From: Burkholderia sp. IMCC1007
GTDB taxonomy: Bacteria > Pseudomonadota > Gammaproteobacteria > Burkholderiales > Burkholderiaceae
Reading direction: 5' to 3'
Length of the DNA: 64,000 bases
Assembly (NCBI RefSeq): GCF_027257875.1
Contig: NZ_JAPVQY010000039.1
Location: 16,205 to 80,204 of the forward strand
Under the pieces are notes generated by a model. The model was given only the letters and a program-made list of their open reading frames with translations, had not been told where the DNA came from and ran no database searches. Below are positions 52,937 to 62,027 of this stretch, in pieces. Positions within the stretch are counted from its first letter, which is position 1. Every line of letters begins with the position of its first letter. The position numbers were made by a program, and so were the translations under genes.

Positions 52937-54140
52937 CTAGTACCGGAACGTGTTGTAGTGCAGCCCAGTTTCACGATCTAGATACTGCCCTTGGAACCGC
53001 AAGTTTTGCGGTCGAGGCACGCGGGACTGCATCGGTGCTGCGGCCTGTACTTCGCCCCACGCCGGTGTGGGGCGCCGCGGCGCCCGCGCAACCCACTCCT
53101 CCTGCACCGCATTGCCCCACACCTTGTAGCGCGCTTGCCAAACCAACTCGCCACCAGCGTCAGTCAGCTCCTCCGGCAGCCCCGAAACATCGTTGTGGAA
53201 GTAATAAACCGCATCCCGTACATCCGCATCATTAGCCGCCGCCTTCCCTTGATCGATCCGGGCAAGCGGCACATAGCTATTCGACTCGTACAAGTACGTC
53301 AGCGCTTCCTCGCCCTGACGGTCGTGATACGTCTCCTGGACCAACCGCATGCCGTCCCACAGGAAATCCGTACTCGCATAACTGCCATTGAGCTTCCGGA
53401 TCCGCCGGCCGAACGCGTCGTATTCGAAATGCGTCGTCGCGATGCCGAGCCGGTCCTTCGTCACGACGGTCTTGAGCTGGTTCCAATCGTCGTACTCAAG
53501 CACCAATTCTTTAGCCGGCCCATGCCCACTCAGCTTGCGAACGAGCCGCCCATACGCGTCGTACTCGAAGCGCTTGTCCTCGAATACCTTAAGCCGGTTG
53601 TGCTCGACGTAGCCGCCCGGGTGATCGCTCGACACAAGGTTCGCCGCCGCATCCCAGCGAAACACTTCCGACGGCAATCCCGGTCCCGCCGCCTGTTCGA
53701 TACGCCCCGTCGGGTCATACCGATAGCTCGTCGTGCCGTAGCGCTGATCGCGCTTCTGGATCGCATCGCCCGCCGCATCGTATTGCCACTGCTTCGCAAG
53801 CAACTCGCCGCCCGCCGTACCTCGCTGTGCAGTTTGCCGAGCACGGCGCCCCACCGCGTCATACCCGAAGTGACTCGTCAGCTTGCCCTGCGTCCGTAGC
53901 ACCTCGCGATGCAGATCATCCCGTTCGATGTCCGCAACTGCCGCACCATCGAAACGAATCTGGTGCACGTGCCCCGACCCGTAATGCAACCAATCGATCG
54001 TGCGCTCGCCGGAAATCGTCGTGCTGACGCGATTGCCCAGCTCGTCGTAGGTGTGTGCGAGCCAGCCGGTCGGCGTGTATTCCTCGACGACTTCTCCATG
54101 AACGGCAAGCGCATACAACTCGGCCGATGTGATTCGGCCG
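52937..54140 (-). pseudogene. Displaced Rhs core copy A (ends in a nonsense codon)
   Basis: An open 393-residue stretch (from the first ATG, 54118) almost identical to the main Rhs core: HGEVVEEYTPTGWLAHTYDE through DRETGLHYNTFRY, then TAG instead of the expected FYDPD (TTCTACGAT became TACTAGGAT). The same frame continues past the stop into the HNH tip. It begins abruptly at a junction with a truncated immunity gene at about 54140. Confidence 0.88.
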
Positions 54141-54372
54141 CCACTTTCGGCCAGTCGCCTCTATGATCCAAAGGTAAAGCGACGTAAACGGCACCAACGG
54201 AATCCATCAGAAGCAAGTCGGAATCCCCATAAAAACGTGCGAAAACAATATCACTATGTAGAAACTCCCGACCCCTTATCCGCTTTTGCTTGGCCGCTTC
54301 TTCAATTGCCTCTTGAGGTGACAATATCCCAACACCCCATTGCCCATACTCATCATACTTGAATAATCTTGC
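54141..54372 (-). pseudogene. Truncated second copy of the SUKH immunity gene
   Basis: The minus strand encodes LFKYDEYGQWGVGILSPQEA, then KRIRGREFLHSDIVFARFYG and LLLMDSVGAVYVALPLDHRG, a close copy (roughly nine in ten residues) of the middle of the intact SUKH gene at 51945-52454. It lacks both ends and is fused at DWPKVA to Rhs core copy A. The 120 bp on its other side, up to the ComJ-like gene, hold no gene. Confidence 0.8.
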
Positions 54373-54495
54373 CGGACGATGAATCCATCCGATAAATACT
54401 TTCCAATAGACAGCGGGCTGAAGGAACCAGCCCACCGACCTCATTAGAAATGGTTCAAGCCCAATTCTTCTAATACTCAGAGAGGCGAATCTTTT

Positions 54496-54984
54496 TTACC
54501 TATCAAATCTTCCATTCAATAGCGACCCGCCTTTCTTTCCACCCCATGGGTCATCGCGCAAATACATTGCTTGTCGATGCATGGCATCTGAGGCAAATGT
54601 AAACTTATAGAACACTTCCTCTCCATCACAGACCTCGTAATACACATCGTAAGAGTCAAGCGGCAGCGGCAACGCAATCTTGAATTTTTCAGTTGCCGAG
54701 GCAACTTCCAGCGCGCCGTGATCAGTGATACGAAACGGGGCAACAATGCATCGCGCCGCCTGCTCATCCATCTCAAATTTGTCCACCACTCGCAAATACA
54801 CCTTTGCGCCAAAGGCGTCGTCAGGAAGTGGATCAAAAATGAGGTAGTCGTCGTGAAGTACCGCACCTTGATCAATGTTGCCCGTTCCCCATTGGCTCAA
54901 ACCTTCGTCATACGGTCTAGACCGAACTAGAATCTGGCTATGGGAGATCAACAGATCGACCGTTTGGCTGAGATTGTCACTCAT
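54496..54984 (-). CDS. ComJ-like immunity protein (nuclease inhibitor)
   Basis: 162 aa from ATG 54984, overlapping the rhs stop by 8 bp. LLISHSQILVRSRPYDEGLS, AKVYLRVVDKFEMDEQAARC, IVAPFRITDHGALEVASATE and KFKIALPLPLDSYDVYYEVC follow the layout I remember for ComJ (Nin), the cytosolic inhibitor of the competence nuclease NucA in Bacillus. The toxin tip just upstream is NucA-like, so the pair would reproduce the NucA-ComJ pairing as toxin and immunity. The family call needs a profile search. Confidence 0.75.
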   Translation of the reverse strand: MSDNLSQTVDLLISHSQILVRSRPYDEGLSQWGTGNIDQGAVLHDDYLIFDPLPDDAFGAKVYLRVVDKFEMDEQAARCIVAPFRITDHGALEVASATEKFKIALPLPLDSYDVYYEVCDGEEVFYKFTFASDAMHRQAMYLRDDPWGGKKGGSLLNGRFDR

Positions 54985-57900
54985 CGTAAATTTCCACCTT
55001 AACTCTTGTTCCGTCTGGCAAATCCGACAACACATTGCCGATACTTGATCCGGCTCCCCGGTTGTCACTCGGGTCGATATATCTCACGCTAGCACCGTTA
55101 CCGCCTTCCTTGAACATCGCCATCGGCCACTCATCTCGATCCATGCCAGCTTTCGTTTTGACGCCGGCCAGACTGAGCTTGCGATTGAGCTTTGCGCTGC
55201 CTCTCTGGACGGTCACGATATCCGCGTGCCCGTTGTCGATCGCACGTGAGATGTGCCCGAATGCCTGCGGATATTCAGATCGCTTCAAACGCAGAGTGTA
55301 GTCATAGTCCTTTGCTTTGGCTTTGGTTAGGGTACAACCGGCCCATCCCCATGGATCGATCCATGTGATCGGATTTGGTGTGTAGCGGTACAGATTGTGC
55401 CCTCCGTTTAGTCCGATCGGATCCGGATTGATGAAGCGTCCGACATCCGGGTCGTAGAACCGGAAGGTGTTGTAGTGCAGCCCCGTTTCACGATCTAGAT
55501 ACTGCCCTTGGAAGCGCAAATTCTGCGGTCGAGGCACGCGGGACTGCACCGGTGCTGCGGCCTGTACTTCGCCCCACGCCGGTGTGGGGCGCTGCGGCGC
55601 CCGCGCGATCCACTCCTCCTGCACCGCATTGCCCCAAACCTTATAGCGCGCTTGCCAAACCAGCTCGCCCCCAGCGTCAGTCAACTCCTCCGGCAGTCCC
55701 GAAACATCGTTGTGGAAGTAATAAACGGCATCCCGTACATCCGCATCATTCGCCGCCGCCTTCCCTTGATCGATCCGGGCAAGCGGCACGTAACTATTGG
55801 ACTCGTACAAGTACGTCAGCGCTTCCTCGCCCTGACGGTCGTGATACGTCTCCTGCACCAACCGCATGCCGTCCCACAGGAAATCCGTACTCGCATAACT
55901 GCCATTGAGCTTGCGGATCCGCCGGCCGAACGCGTCGTACTCAAAATGCGTTGTCGCGATCCCGAGCCGGTCCTTCGTCACGACGGTCTTAAGCTGGTTC
56001 CAATCGTCGTATTCAAGCGTGAGCTCCTTAGCCGGCCCATGCCCGCTCACCTTGCGAACGAGCCGCCCATACGCGTCGTACTCGAAGCGCTTGTCCTCGA
56101 ACACCTTGAGCCGGTTGTGCTCGACGTAGCCGCCCGGATAATCGCTCGACACCAGGTTGGCCGCCGCATCCCAGCGAAACACTTCCGACGGCAATCCCGG
56201 CCCCACCGCCTGTTCGATGCGCCCCGTCGGGTCATACCGATAGCTCGTCGTGCCATAACGCTGATCGCGCTTCTGGATCACGTCACCTGCGGCATCGTAT
56301 TGCCACTGCTTCGCAAGCAACTCGCCGCCCGCCGTACCTCGCTGCGCAGTTTGCCGCGCACGGCGCCCCACTGCGTCATACCCGAAGTGACTCGTCAGCT
56401 TGCCCTGCGTCCGTAGCACCTCGCGATGCAAATCGTCCCGTTCGATGTCCGCAACCGCGGCACCGTCGAAACGAATCTGGTGCACGTGTCCCGACCCGTA
56501 ATGCAGCCAATCGATCGTGCGCTCGCCGGAAATCGTCGTGCTGACGCGATTGCCCAGCTCGTCGTAGGTGTGTGCGAGCCAGCCAGTTGGCGTGTATTCC
56601 TCGACGACTTCTCCGAGCGCGTCGTATTTCAGGCTGACGCGATTCTTCAGCGATGGTCCGCGGGCGGCAAGTGTGTACAACTCGGCCGATGTGATCCGGC
56701 CCGCCTTGTCGTACAAGTACTCGCAGCGCTCGTGCGCAGCTTGCTTCGCCGTCAGTCGCCCGATCGCATCGCGCTCGTATCGCGTCTCGATCTGCCCATC
56801 GCGTACGATCGTGCCTTGACCGCACACGTCGTACTCGTACGTACGCTTGTGGCCATCGAGGCCGATCTGTACGGAAACCAGATCGCGACGGTCATACTGA
56901 AAGCGATACGTCTCGCGGTTCTCGTTGGTCAAACTCGCGAGCCTAAACGCATCGTCATAACCGAACCGCACGACACGATCAGCCGCATCCGTGCGTGCCA
57001 ACAACAATCCACGCGGATTGAGTTCGTAACGCGTGCTGCGCTGATTCGCATCAATGACCTCAACGAGACGCCCCGCCGCATCGTACCGAAACGTCTGCCG
57101 CGCACCATCAGCCGTCCCGATCCCCGTGACCCGCCCCATCGCGTCGGTTTCGTACACGGTGGCGTGGCCGGCAGCATCCGTCACCCGCGCGAGCGCACCG
57201 CGTGCGTCATACGCAAACCGCGTGACCTTGCCGGAGCAATCGGTATACGAGGTCAACTGCGCCCGGCCATTCCATTCGAGGAACTTGTACCCGCCACGCG
57301 CATCGCGAATCGTATGCACGAGCCCGCGCTCGTCCCGGTAATACTCGGTCGCGAAACCCGCCGGATCGCGCGTCATCGTCAGATTGCCGCGATCGTCGTA
57401 GCGATAGATCCAGCGCGCATTGGCCGGATCGGTTTCCGCAACAGGCAGATCGTAGTGCCCGTTCCACTCAGTGCGATCGACCTGGCCAAGCGCGTCGATT
57501 CGCTGCGTCTGCCGCCCGCGCTCGTCGTACTCGAAGCGCGTCGTGTTTCCGGCCGGATCGGTCGTACTGACCAGTTGCCGCATCGCGTTCCATTCGAGCC
57601 GCCAGACGTTGCCTTCCGCATCCGTATGGCTCGTCGGCTGCTGATCCTCGTTCCATGTCCATTGCGTCACGCGCCCGATCTGGTCGGTGACCGTCACCGA
57701 ACGCTGCGCAAGGTCCGCGTCGAACGTGTACGCTTCGCCGTCGTCGGTCCAGTGGCGCACGACACGCGCATCGCGGCCGACGCCGTTCCACGCATAAAAA
57801 CACTTCAAGCCGCCGCGCAACGTGTGCTGGACCATCAGCCCACGCTCGTAGGCAAAGCGTCGCCCTGTGTGGCCGCTGCGATCGGTCACGGCCACGAGCT

Positions 57901-59284
57901 CACCGGCATCGGTGTACGCATAACGCACCAACGTGTCCGGTTGTTCACCGTCCACACCACGCGTCAGTTCGATCGTTGCAATGCGTCGAGGATGCGATGT
58001 CTCGTAGCCCAGCGTCAGCACGCGACCCGCACTGTCACGCAACCGCACCGGCCGCACAACCTGATCTGCCGCTTCCTGCTCGACCTCGATCCAGTTGCCG
58101 TTGCGATCCTCGAGCCGCCACAGCTTGAGCGTCTCGCTGTCGGCATCGCCGCGCGCCCGGCCGAAATCGCGATACAGACCATCGACCGTTTCGACCACAT
58201 AGTGCCCGCCGGCGGTACAAATCAGGTAAATGCCTTCAGGCACGCTGAAATGACTCTCACCCGGCGGCACCGCCGGAAACTCGATGTCGCGCCCCTGTTC
58301 GTCCCAGTATGTGATCGACGTGACTTCACCATGCTCGCGCGCAATCCGCAGTTCGACGCTGATCGGCACGCTCCACCCCGTCCCGAACAGGCTATCGGCA
58401 CGATCGTCATGGCTGCTGTAAAAACGTCGCCACACGATCGGCAGCGGCCCAGGCAATGCGAAGTCGGTATCGTCCGAGCCGTCGAGAACCTTGCCGCCGG
58501 TAATGACGTTGACCGGGTGACCTGCTGACGGCCTCGCGAGACTGCCAAGCCATGTCCCGAATGCACTGGCCGCGAAATTCATCGCGATACACGGCACCTT
58601 GCTTTTCAGAAACTGCCCCCAGGTCATCTTGCCGCGGCCACAGACCGCCAGCGCAATCCCGAGCGCCGCCCCGAGCCATCCGAGCCGGGTAGCCGACTTC
58701 ACGTCCCGCACCCGCTGCGTGCCGCCGCCGATGAAGACGTTGTCCGACCCTTCGGCAATCGTCCCGTCACACGTCGTCTTGTCACCAACCCGCGCAGCCG
58801 GTTGATCGTTGATATAAACGCTACCCGACCCGTCGGCAATCATCTGCGGCCCGGTATGGTCCGTACACGCGACGGTATCGAGATCGCCCGGCTTGGCCGC
58901 CCGCGCCGCCGGCTTGTTATTGACGTAGACGTTCCCCGAGCCGCTCGCGATCTTGCCTTTGATCTCGGGCGGTGCGATCGAATCGGCCAGCGCCTTCGCG
59001 CCGTCGTCGATCGCTTCGTTCATGCCGCTCGCTTCCATCAGCGCGCCCGAGCCGACCGCCACGCCGACACCGATCGCGATCACGAGCGGCGTCGCCAACC
59101 CGGCCGTGCCGATTTCAAGCGCGGCCAGGCCGACGAACAACAGCCCCTCCATCGCCTCCGCCACCAACGCCCCGACGACGGCACCGCCGACCACCGACCC
59201 AACCGTGCCGACAAGCTCGCCCCAGAACGACGTGTGCTGGATCGGGTCTTCGAAGCGAGCGGCCGCGAAGTGTTCCGCACTCAC
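54977..59284 (-). CDS. rhs: Full-length prePAAR/PAAR Rhs effector with NucA/NucB-like DNase toxin
   Basis: 1435 aa. The prePAAR motif AARFEDPIQHTS is at the N-terminus, followed by hydrophobic segments (about residues 20-85) that would be held by an Eag chaperone. A PAAR-like domain has GSGNVYVNNKPAARAAKPGD and GSGSVYINDQPAARVGDKTT. The RHS/YD-repeat cocoon fills about residues 250-1310 and ends with GRFINPDPIGLNGGHNLYRY and NPITWIDPWGW, the self-cleavage region. The last roughly 118 residues are the toxin: GMDRDEWPMAMFKEGGNGAS then DPSDNRGAGSSIGN, the NucA/NucB DNase pattern. Loaded on VgrG and fired by T6SS. Immunity is the ComJ-like gene. Confidence 0.92.
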   Translation of the reverse strand: MSAEHFAAARFEDPIQHTSFWGELVGTVGSVVGGAVVGALVAEAMEGLLFVGLAALEIGTAGLATPLVIAIGVGVAVGSGALMEASGMNEAIDDGAKALADSIAPPEIKGKIASGSGNVYVNNKPAARAAKPGDLDTVACTDHTGPQMIADGSGSVYINDQPAARVGDKTTCDGTIAEGSDNVFIGGGTQRVRDVKSATRLGWLGAALGIALAVCGRGKMTWGQFLKSKVPCIAMNFAASAFGTWLGSLARPSAGHPVNVITGGKVLDGSDDTDFALPGPLPIVWRRFYSSHDDRADSLFGTGWSVPISVELRIAREHGEVTSITYWDEQGRDIEFPAVPPGESHFSVPEGIYLICTAGGHYVVETVDGLYRDFGRARGDADSETLKLWRLEDRNGNWIEVEQEAADQVVRPVRLRDSAGRVLTLGYETSHPRRIATIELTRGVDGEQPDTLVRYAYTDAGELVAVTDRSGHTGRRFAYERGLMVQHTLRGGLKCFYAWNGVGRDARVVRHWTDDGEAYTFDADLAQRSVTVTDQIGRVTQWTWNEDQQPTSHTDAEGNVWRLEWNAMRQLVSTTDPAGNTTRFEYDERGRQTQRIDALGQVDRTEWNGHYDLPVAETDPANARWIYRYDDRGNLTMTRDPAGFATEYYRDERGLVHTIRDARGGYKFLEWNGRAQLTSYTDCSGKVTRFAYDARGALARVTDAAGHATVYETDAMGRVTGIGTADGARQTFRYDAAGRLVEVIDANQRSTRYELNPRGLLLARTDAADRVVRFGYDDAFRLASLTNENRETYRFQYDRRDLVSVQIGLDGHKRTYEYDVCGQGTIVRDGQIETRYERDAIGRLTAKQAAHERCEYLYDKAGRITSAELYTLAARGPSLKNRVSLKYDALGEVVEEYTPTGWLAHTYDELGNRVSTTISGERTIDWLHYGSGHVHQIRFDGAAVADIERDDLHREVLRTQGKLTSHFGYDAVGRRARQTAQRGTAGGELLAKQWQYDAAGDVIQKRDQRYGTTSYRYDPTGRIEQAVGPGLPSEVFRWDAAANLVSSDYPGGYVEHNRLKVFEDKRFEYDAYGRLVRKVSGHGPAKELTLEYDDWNQLKTVVTKDRLGIATTHFEYDAFGRRIRKLNGSYASTDFLWDGMRLVQETYHDRQGEEALTYLYESNSYVPLARIDQGKAAANDADVRDAVYYFHNDVSGLPEELTDAGGELVWQARYKVWGNAVQEEWIARAPQRPTPAWGEVQAAAPVQSRVPRPQNLRFQGQYLDRETGLHYNTFRFYDPDVGRFINPDPIGLNGGHNLYRYTPNPITWIDPWGWAGCTLTKAKAKDYDYTLRLKRSEYPQAFGHISRAIDNGHADIVTVQRGSAKLNRKLSLAGVKTKAGMDRDEWPMAMFKEGGNGASVRYIDPSDNRGAGSSIGNVLSDLPDGTRVKVEIYDE

Positions 59285-59739
59285 GACGCGTCACCCGGCC
59301 CGAGCAGGGTCGGTCGCGCCGCGCGCGGCTGGAAACTGGCGAGCATCCGGTCGGCGATTGCCTGCTGTTCGTCGGTCAACGGCGCCGCGCTGGTCAACGT
59401 CATCACGAGCACGCGGCAGGCGTCGTCCGACGGGAACATGGTCTGCATTTGATGCCACAGCCGGCCGTCGCGTTCGTGTGTGGAATCGATCTGAATGCCC
59501 GCACGCCCGGCGACGGTAACGGGTCGGCGGGCCTTCTCGGTGAGCATCCTCGCATCACGCGACGCCACTTCCCATTCGCGCGCAACGAACGCGTCGAGAT
59601 TCTCGCCGTCGCGAAACCGTCCGCGGGCGATCACGAGATTGAGGCCGCCGGGGCCGACGTTCATCATCAGGATATTGACGGTGCGATCAAGCGCCGCGTC
59701 CGGCAGTTCAAAGCTGCCTTCATGGATTGCGTAGTGCAT
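59281..59739 (-). CDS. Eag-type T6SS chaperone (DcrB/DUF1795)
   Basis: 152 aa: MHYAIHEGSFELPDAALDRT, then GLNLVIARGRFRDGENLDAF and QMQTMFPSDDACRVLVMTLT, typical of the DcrB/DUF1795 fold. Eag proteins bind the N-terminal transmembrane segments of prePAAR Rhs effectors and hold them for loading on VgrG. Its stop overlaps the rhs start by 4 bp, so it is translated just before its client. Confidence 0.88.
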   Translation of the reverse strand: MHYAIHEGSFELPDAALDRTVNILMMNVGPGGLNLVIARGRFRDGENLDAFVAREWEVASRDARMLTEKARRPVTVAGRAGIQIDSTHERDGRLWHQMQTMFPSDDACRVLVMTLTSAAPLTDEQQAIADRMLASFQPRAARPTLLGPGDAS

Positions 59740-59756
59740 GGCTGGTTTTATTCGAG

Positions 59757-61895
59757 TTATTTGTTGAGATCGATGCGCGTGCCGTTGATCATCACGCCGT
59801 CGGCGGTCATCAGGATCACGGAGCCCTTGTGCTCGAGGCGGATGCCTTCCGGCGCGAGCGAGATCGAGCTGTCCTGCACCTTCAGCAGGATGCCGCGCTC
59901 GGCCACGTAGACCTGCGTGCCGCCGCCCCCGTCCTTGGCCGGCGTCGTCACCTCGACGATGGTCGCCGTGGTGCTGCGCTTCTCGGCAATCGTCTCGGTC
60001 AGGTTGCCCTGCGGAATCTGCTTTTCTTCGCTGCCCGTCGCCACGAGGACAGTACGCAGCGGCCCCAGTACCTTGTGCGTCTCGTTGTTCTCGACGACGG
60101 TGTTCATGTCCTTCTGCGCGTGCATGAAGAACTCCTGCATGCCGTTCGTGTCGGTCATGCGGATCTCGTTCGACCCCTGCCCCTTGTGCGTCTGGCTCTT
60201 GATCCCCATCGTCTGGCCGCCCGCGCCGTGATACGGGTTGCCCTGCTCGCCGTTGAACACACGGCCGACGATCACCGGGTTATCCGGATCGCCCTGGTTG
60301 AACGCCACGAGCACTTCCTGCTTGATCCGCGGAATCGCGGCCGCGCCCCAGCCGTCGCCCGCCCACGGTTGCGATACGCGCACCCACATCGAATCGGAGC
60401 CGTCCTTCTTGCCGCGCCGGTCCCACGGGAAATGCACTTTCACCGCACTGCCGTTCGTATAGATTTCCTCGCCCTTCGGACCGACGACGATCGCCGACTG
60501 CGTGCCGTGAATCACGGGCTTCGGCGTCGCGCGCGGCGCGCGGTACGGAATCTTCTTCGGCAGCAGCGAGAAGCTGTTGCGATACGGCAGCTTCGCGCTG
60601 TGCTGCGTGTAGTCGTTCACCGCCTCGTGGCGCACGTGCAGGATCACGTATTCCTGGTTGTTCTCCAGGACGGGGTGATTCGCCACGGTCACGGCGCCGG
60701 CCGTCGTCATGCGCCACGCGTAGCCGCTGCCGGTATAGCGATGCGCCTGCGCCTCTTCGGCTTCCATCGCGAAACGCGCATAGCGGTTGCCGTCGTCGCC
60801 GTGGTCGTACAGCGACTGGTGCTCGAACCGCTCGGTCGCGTCGAGCCGCGCATGCTTGAGGTTCTGCGGCTCGGCCTCGACGAGCATCAGCGGCGACGAC
60901 GGGTTCTGGTAATTGAAGTCGCGAAACGTGACCTTGCCGACCCCGAAGCGCCGGCCTTCGTGCAACTGGTCGATGCCGCTGTCCTCGCTCGCTTCCGTCG
61001 CGGCGAACGGCACGGTTGCCAGCCCGCTGATCGGGCGGAACAGCAGGTTCGTATCGCCGATCACGAGAAAATGCTTGTCCTTCTGGTAGCGGTGCGTCCA
61101 GACGAGCCCCTCCTGCTCCATCAGCCGCGCGCAGAAGTTGTAGTAGGACTCCTGGTACATCACGACGTATTCGAGCGGCTTCTGGCTCATCCGGATATCG
61201 AACACGAAGTCGGAAAACCCGTGCTCCTGGAAGATCTCGGTGAGGATGTCCTGCGCGGTCTTGTTCTGGAAGATCCGGCAGTCGGTGGAGCGCGTCAGGA
61301 ACCAGAACCACGGCACGGCCGTGAGGTGATACTGCGTGACGTTGCCGGGGTTGCCGGCGCGATCGAACGACGCAACGTAGCCGTCGAAGTAGCGGTCGTT
61401 GTCGCCGGTGCCCGTTGCGACGATGCGCTCGAGCGTCGACAAGCGCGCCTGCTGGTCGAGCCGGATCTTGACCTGCTGGCCGATCAGGTCGTCGGGGCGC
61501 AGGTCGTGGCGATGCGACAGCAGGTCGAGGTGGATTTCCGGCAGCCGGTTCACGTGCTCGTCGACGACGGCGGCGCTCACCAGCAGCACGTCGGGGCCGA
61601 GCGGCGTATCGAGCGTGACGTAACGATTGAGCTGGGTCAGGCGCGCGGGTTTGGCGGCGCCGTTGATCGCGTCGGCAATCGCGCCGGGCGTCTTGTCCAT
61701 CAGCGAGAAGCCGGTTTGCGCGAGCTGCATCGCACGCTGGACGGTATCGACGTGCCCGGCCAGGCCGGCGAGCGGCCCGAGGCTGCCGGCAACGCTCGAC
61801 GCGACAGGACCAGCGAGGCCGCCGAGCGCGCTCAAGGAACCGAGCGCACTGCCGCCAAAACCGTTGGGAATACCCCCGTTCGGAGCGAAACTCAT
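59757..61895 (-). CDS. vgrG: VgrG (TssI) spike protein with Gly/Ala-rich N-terminal extension
   Basis: 712 aa. The gp27-like part (about residues 85-450) includes GYVASFDRAGNPGNVTQYHL, IFQEHGFSDFVFDI and SYYNFCARLMEQEGLVWTHR. The gp5-like OB fold and beta-helix follow: KVHFPWDRRGKKDGSDSMWV, RVSQPWAGDGWGAAAIPRIK and GDPDNPVIVGRVFNGEQGNP. Before this, residues 1-80 are rich in Gly, Ala, Leu and Ser (GGSALGSLSALGGLAGPVAS), an extension most VgrGs lack. AAGGAAAAAG precedes ATG 61895. It should carry the Rhs effector at its tip. Confidence 0.94.
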   Translation of the reverse strand: MSFAPNGGIPNGFGGSALGSLSALGGLAGPVASSVAGSLGPLAGLAGHVDTVQRAMQLAQTGFSLMDKTPGAIADAINGAAKPARLTQLNRYVTLDTPLGPDVLLVSAAVVDEHVNRLPEIHLDLLSHRHDLRPDDLIGQQVKIRLDQQARLSTLERIVATGTGDNDRYFDGYVASFDRAGNPGNVTQYHLTAVPWFWFLTRSTDCRIFQNKTAQDILTEIFQEHGFSDFVFDIRMSQKPLEYVVMYQESYYNFCARLMEQEGLVWTHRYQKDKHFLVIGDTNLLFRPISGLATVPFAATEASEDSGIDQLHEGRRFGVGKVTFRDFNYQNPSSPLMLVEAEPQNLKHARLDATERFEHQSLYDHGDDGNRYARFAMEAEEAQAHRYTGSGYAWRMTTAGAVTVANHPVLENNQEYVILHVRHEAVNDYTQHSAKLPYRNSFSLLPKKIPYRAPRATPKPVIHGTQSAIVVGPKGEEIYTNGSAVKVHFPWDRRGKKDGSDSMWVRVSQPWAGDGWGAAAIPRIKQEVLVAFNQGDPDNPVIVGRVFNGEQGNPYHGAGGQTMGIKSQTHKGQGSNEIRMTDTNGMQEFFMHAQKDMNTVVENNETHKVLGPLRTVLVATGSEEKQIPQGNLTETIAEKRSTTATIVEVTTPAKDGGGGTQVYVAERGILLKVQDSSISLAPEGIRLEHKGSVILMTADGVMINGTRIDLNK

Positions 61896-62027
61896 TCTTT
61901 TTCCTTGCTTATGATCTCAGGTTCTCTCGGCCGGCTGCCCGGCGCGAAGCCTCGATAATGTAGGTCAAAACCGGATCGCGCGAAAGACGCGCCGCAAACG
62001 TTTGGTTCACGCCCCGATAATCGAAAA

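Noticed and set aside
49431..56700. Insertion sequence or transposon carrying the repeated 1.2-kb segments
   Set aside because: The repeated segments encode Rhs core, not transposase, and no terminal inverted repeats are visible; the repeats are explained by Rhs tip displacement.
56426..58528. 700-codon plus-strand frame opposite rhs
   Set aside because: Shadow of the YD-repeat region; its apparent repeats simply mirror the Rhs repeats.
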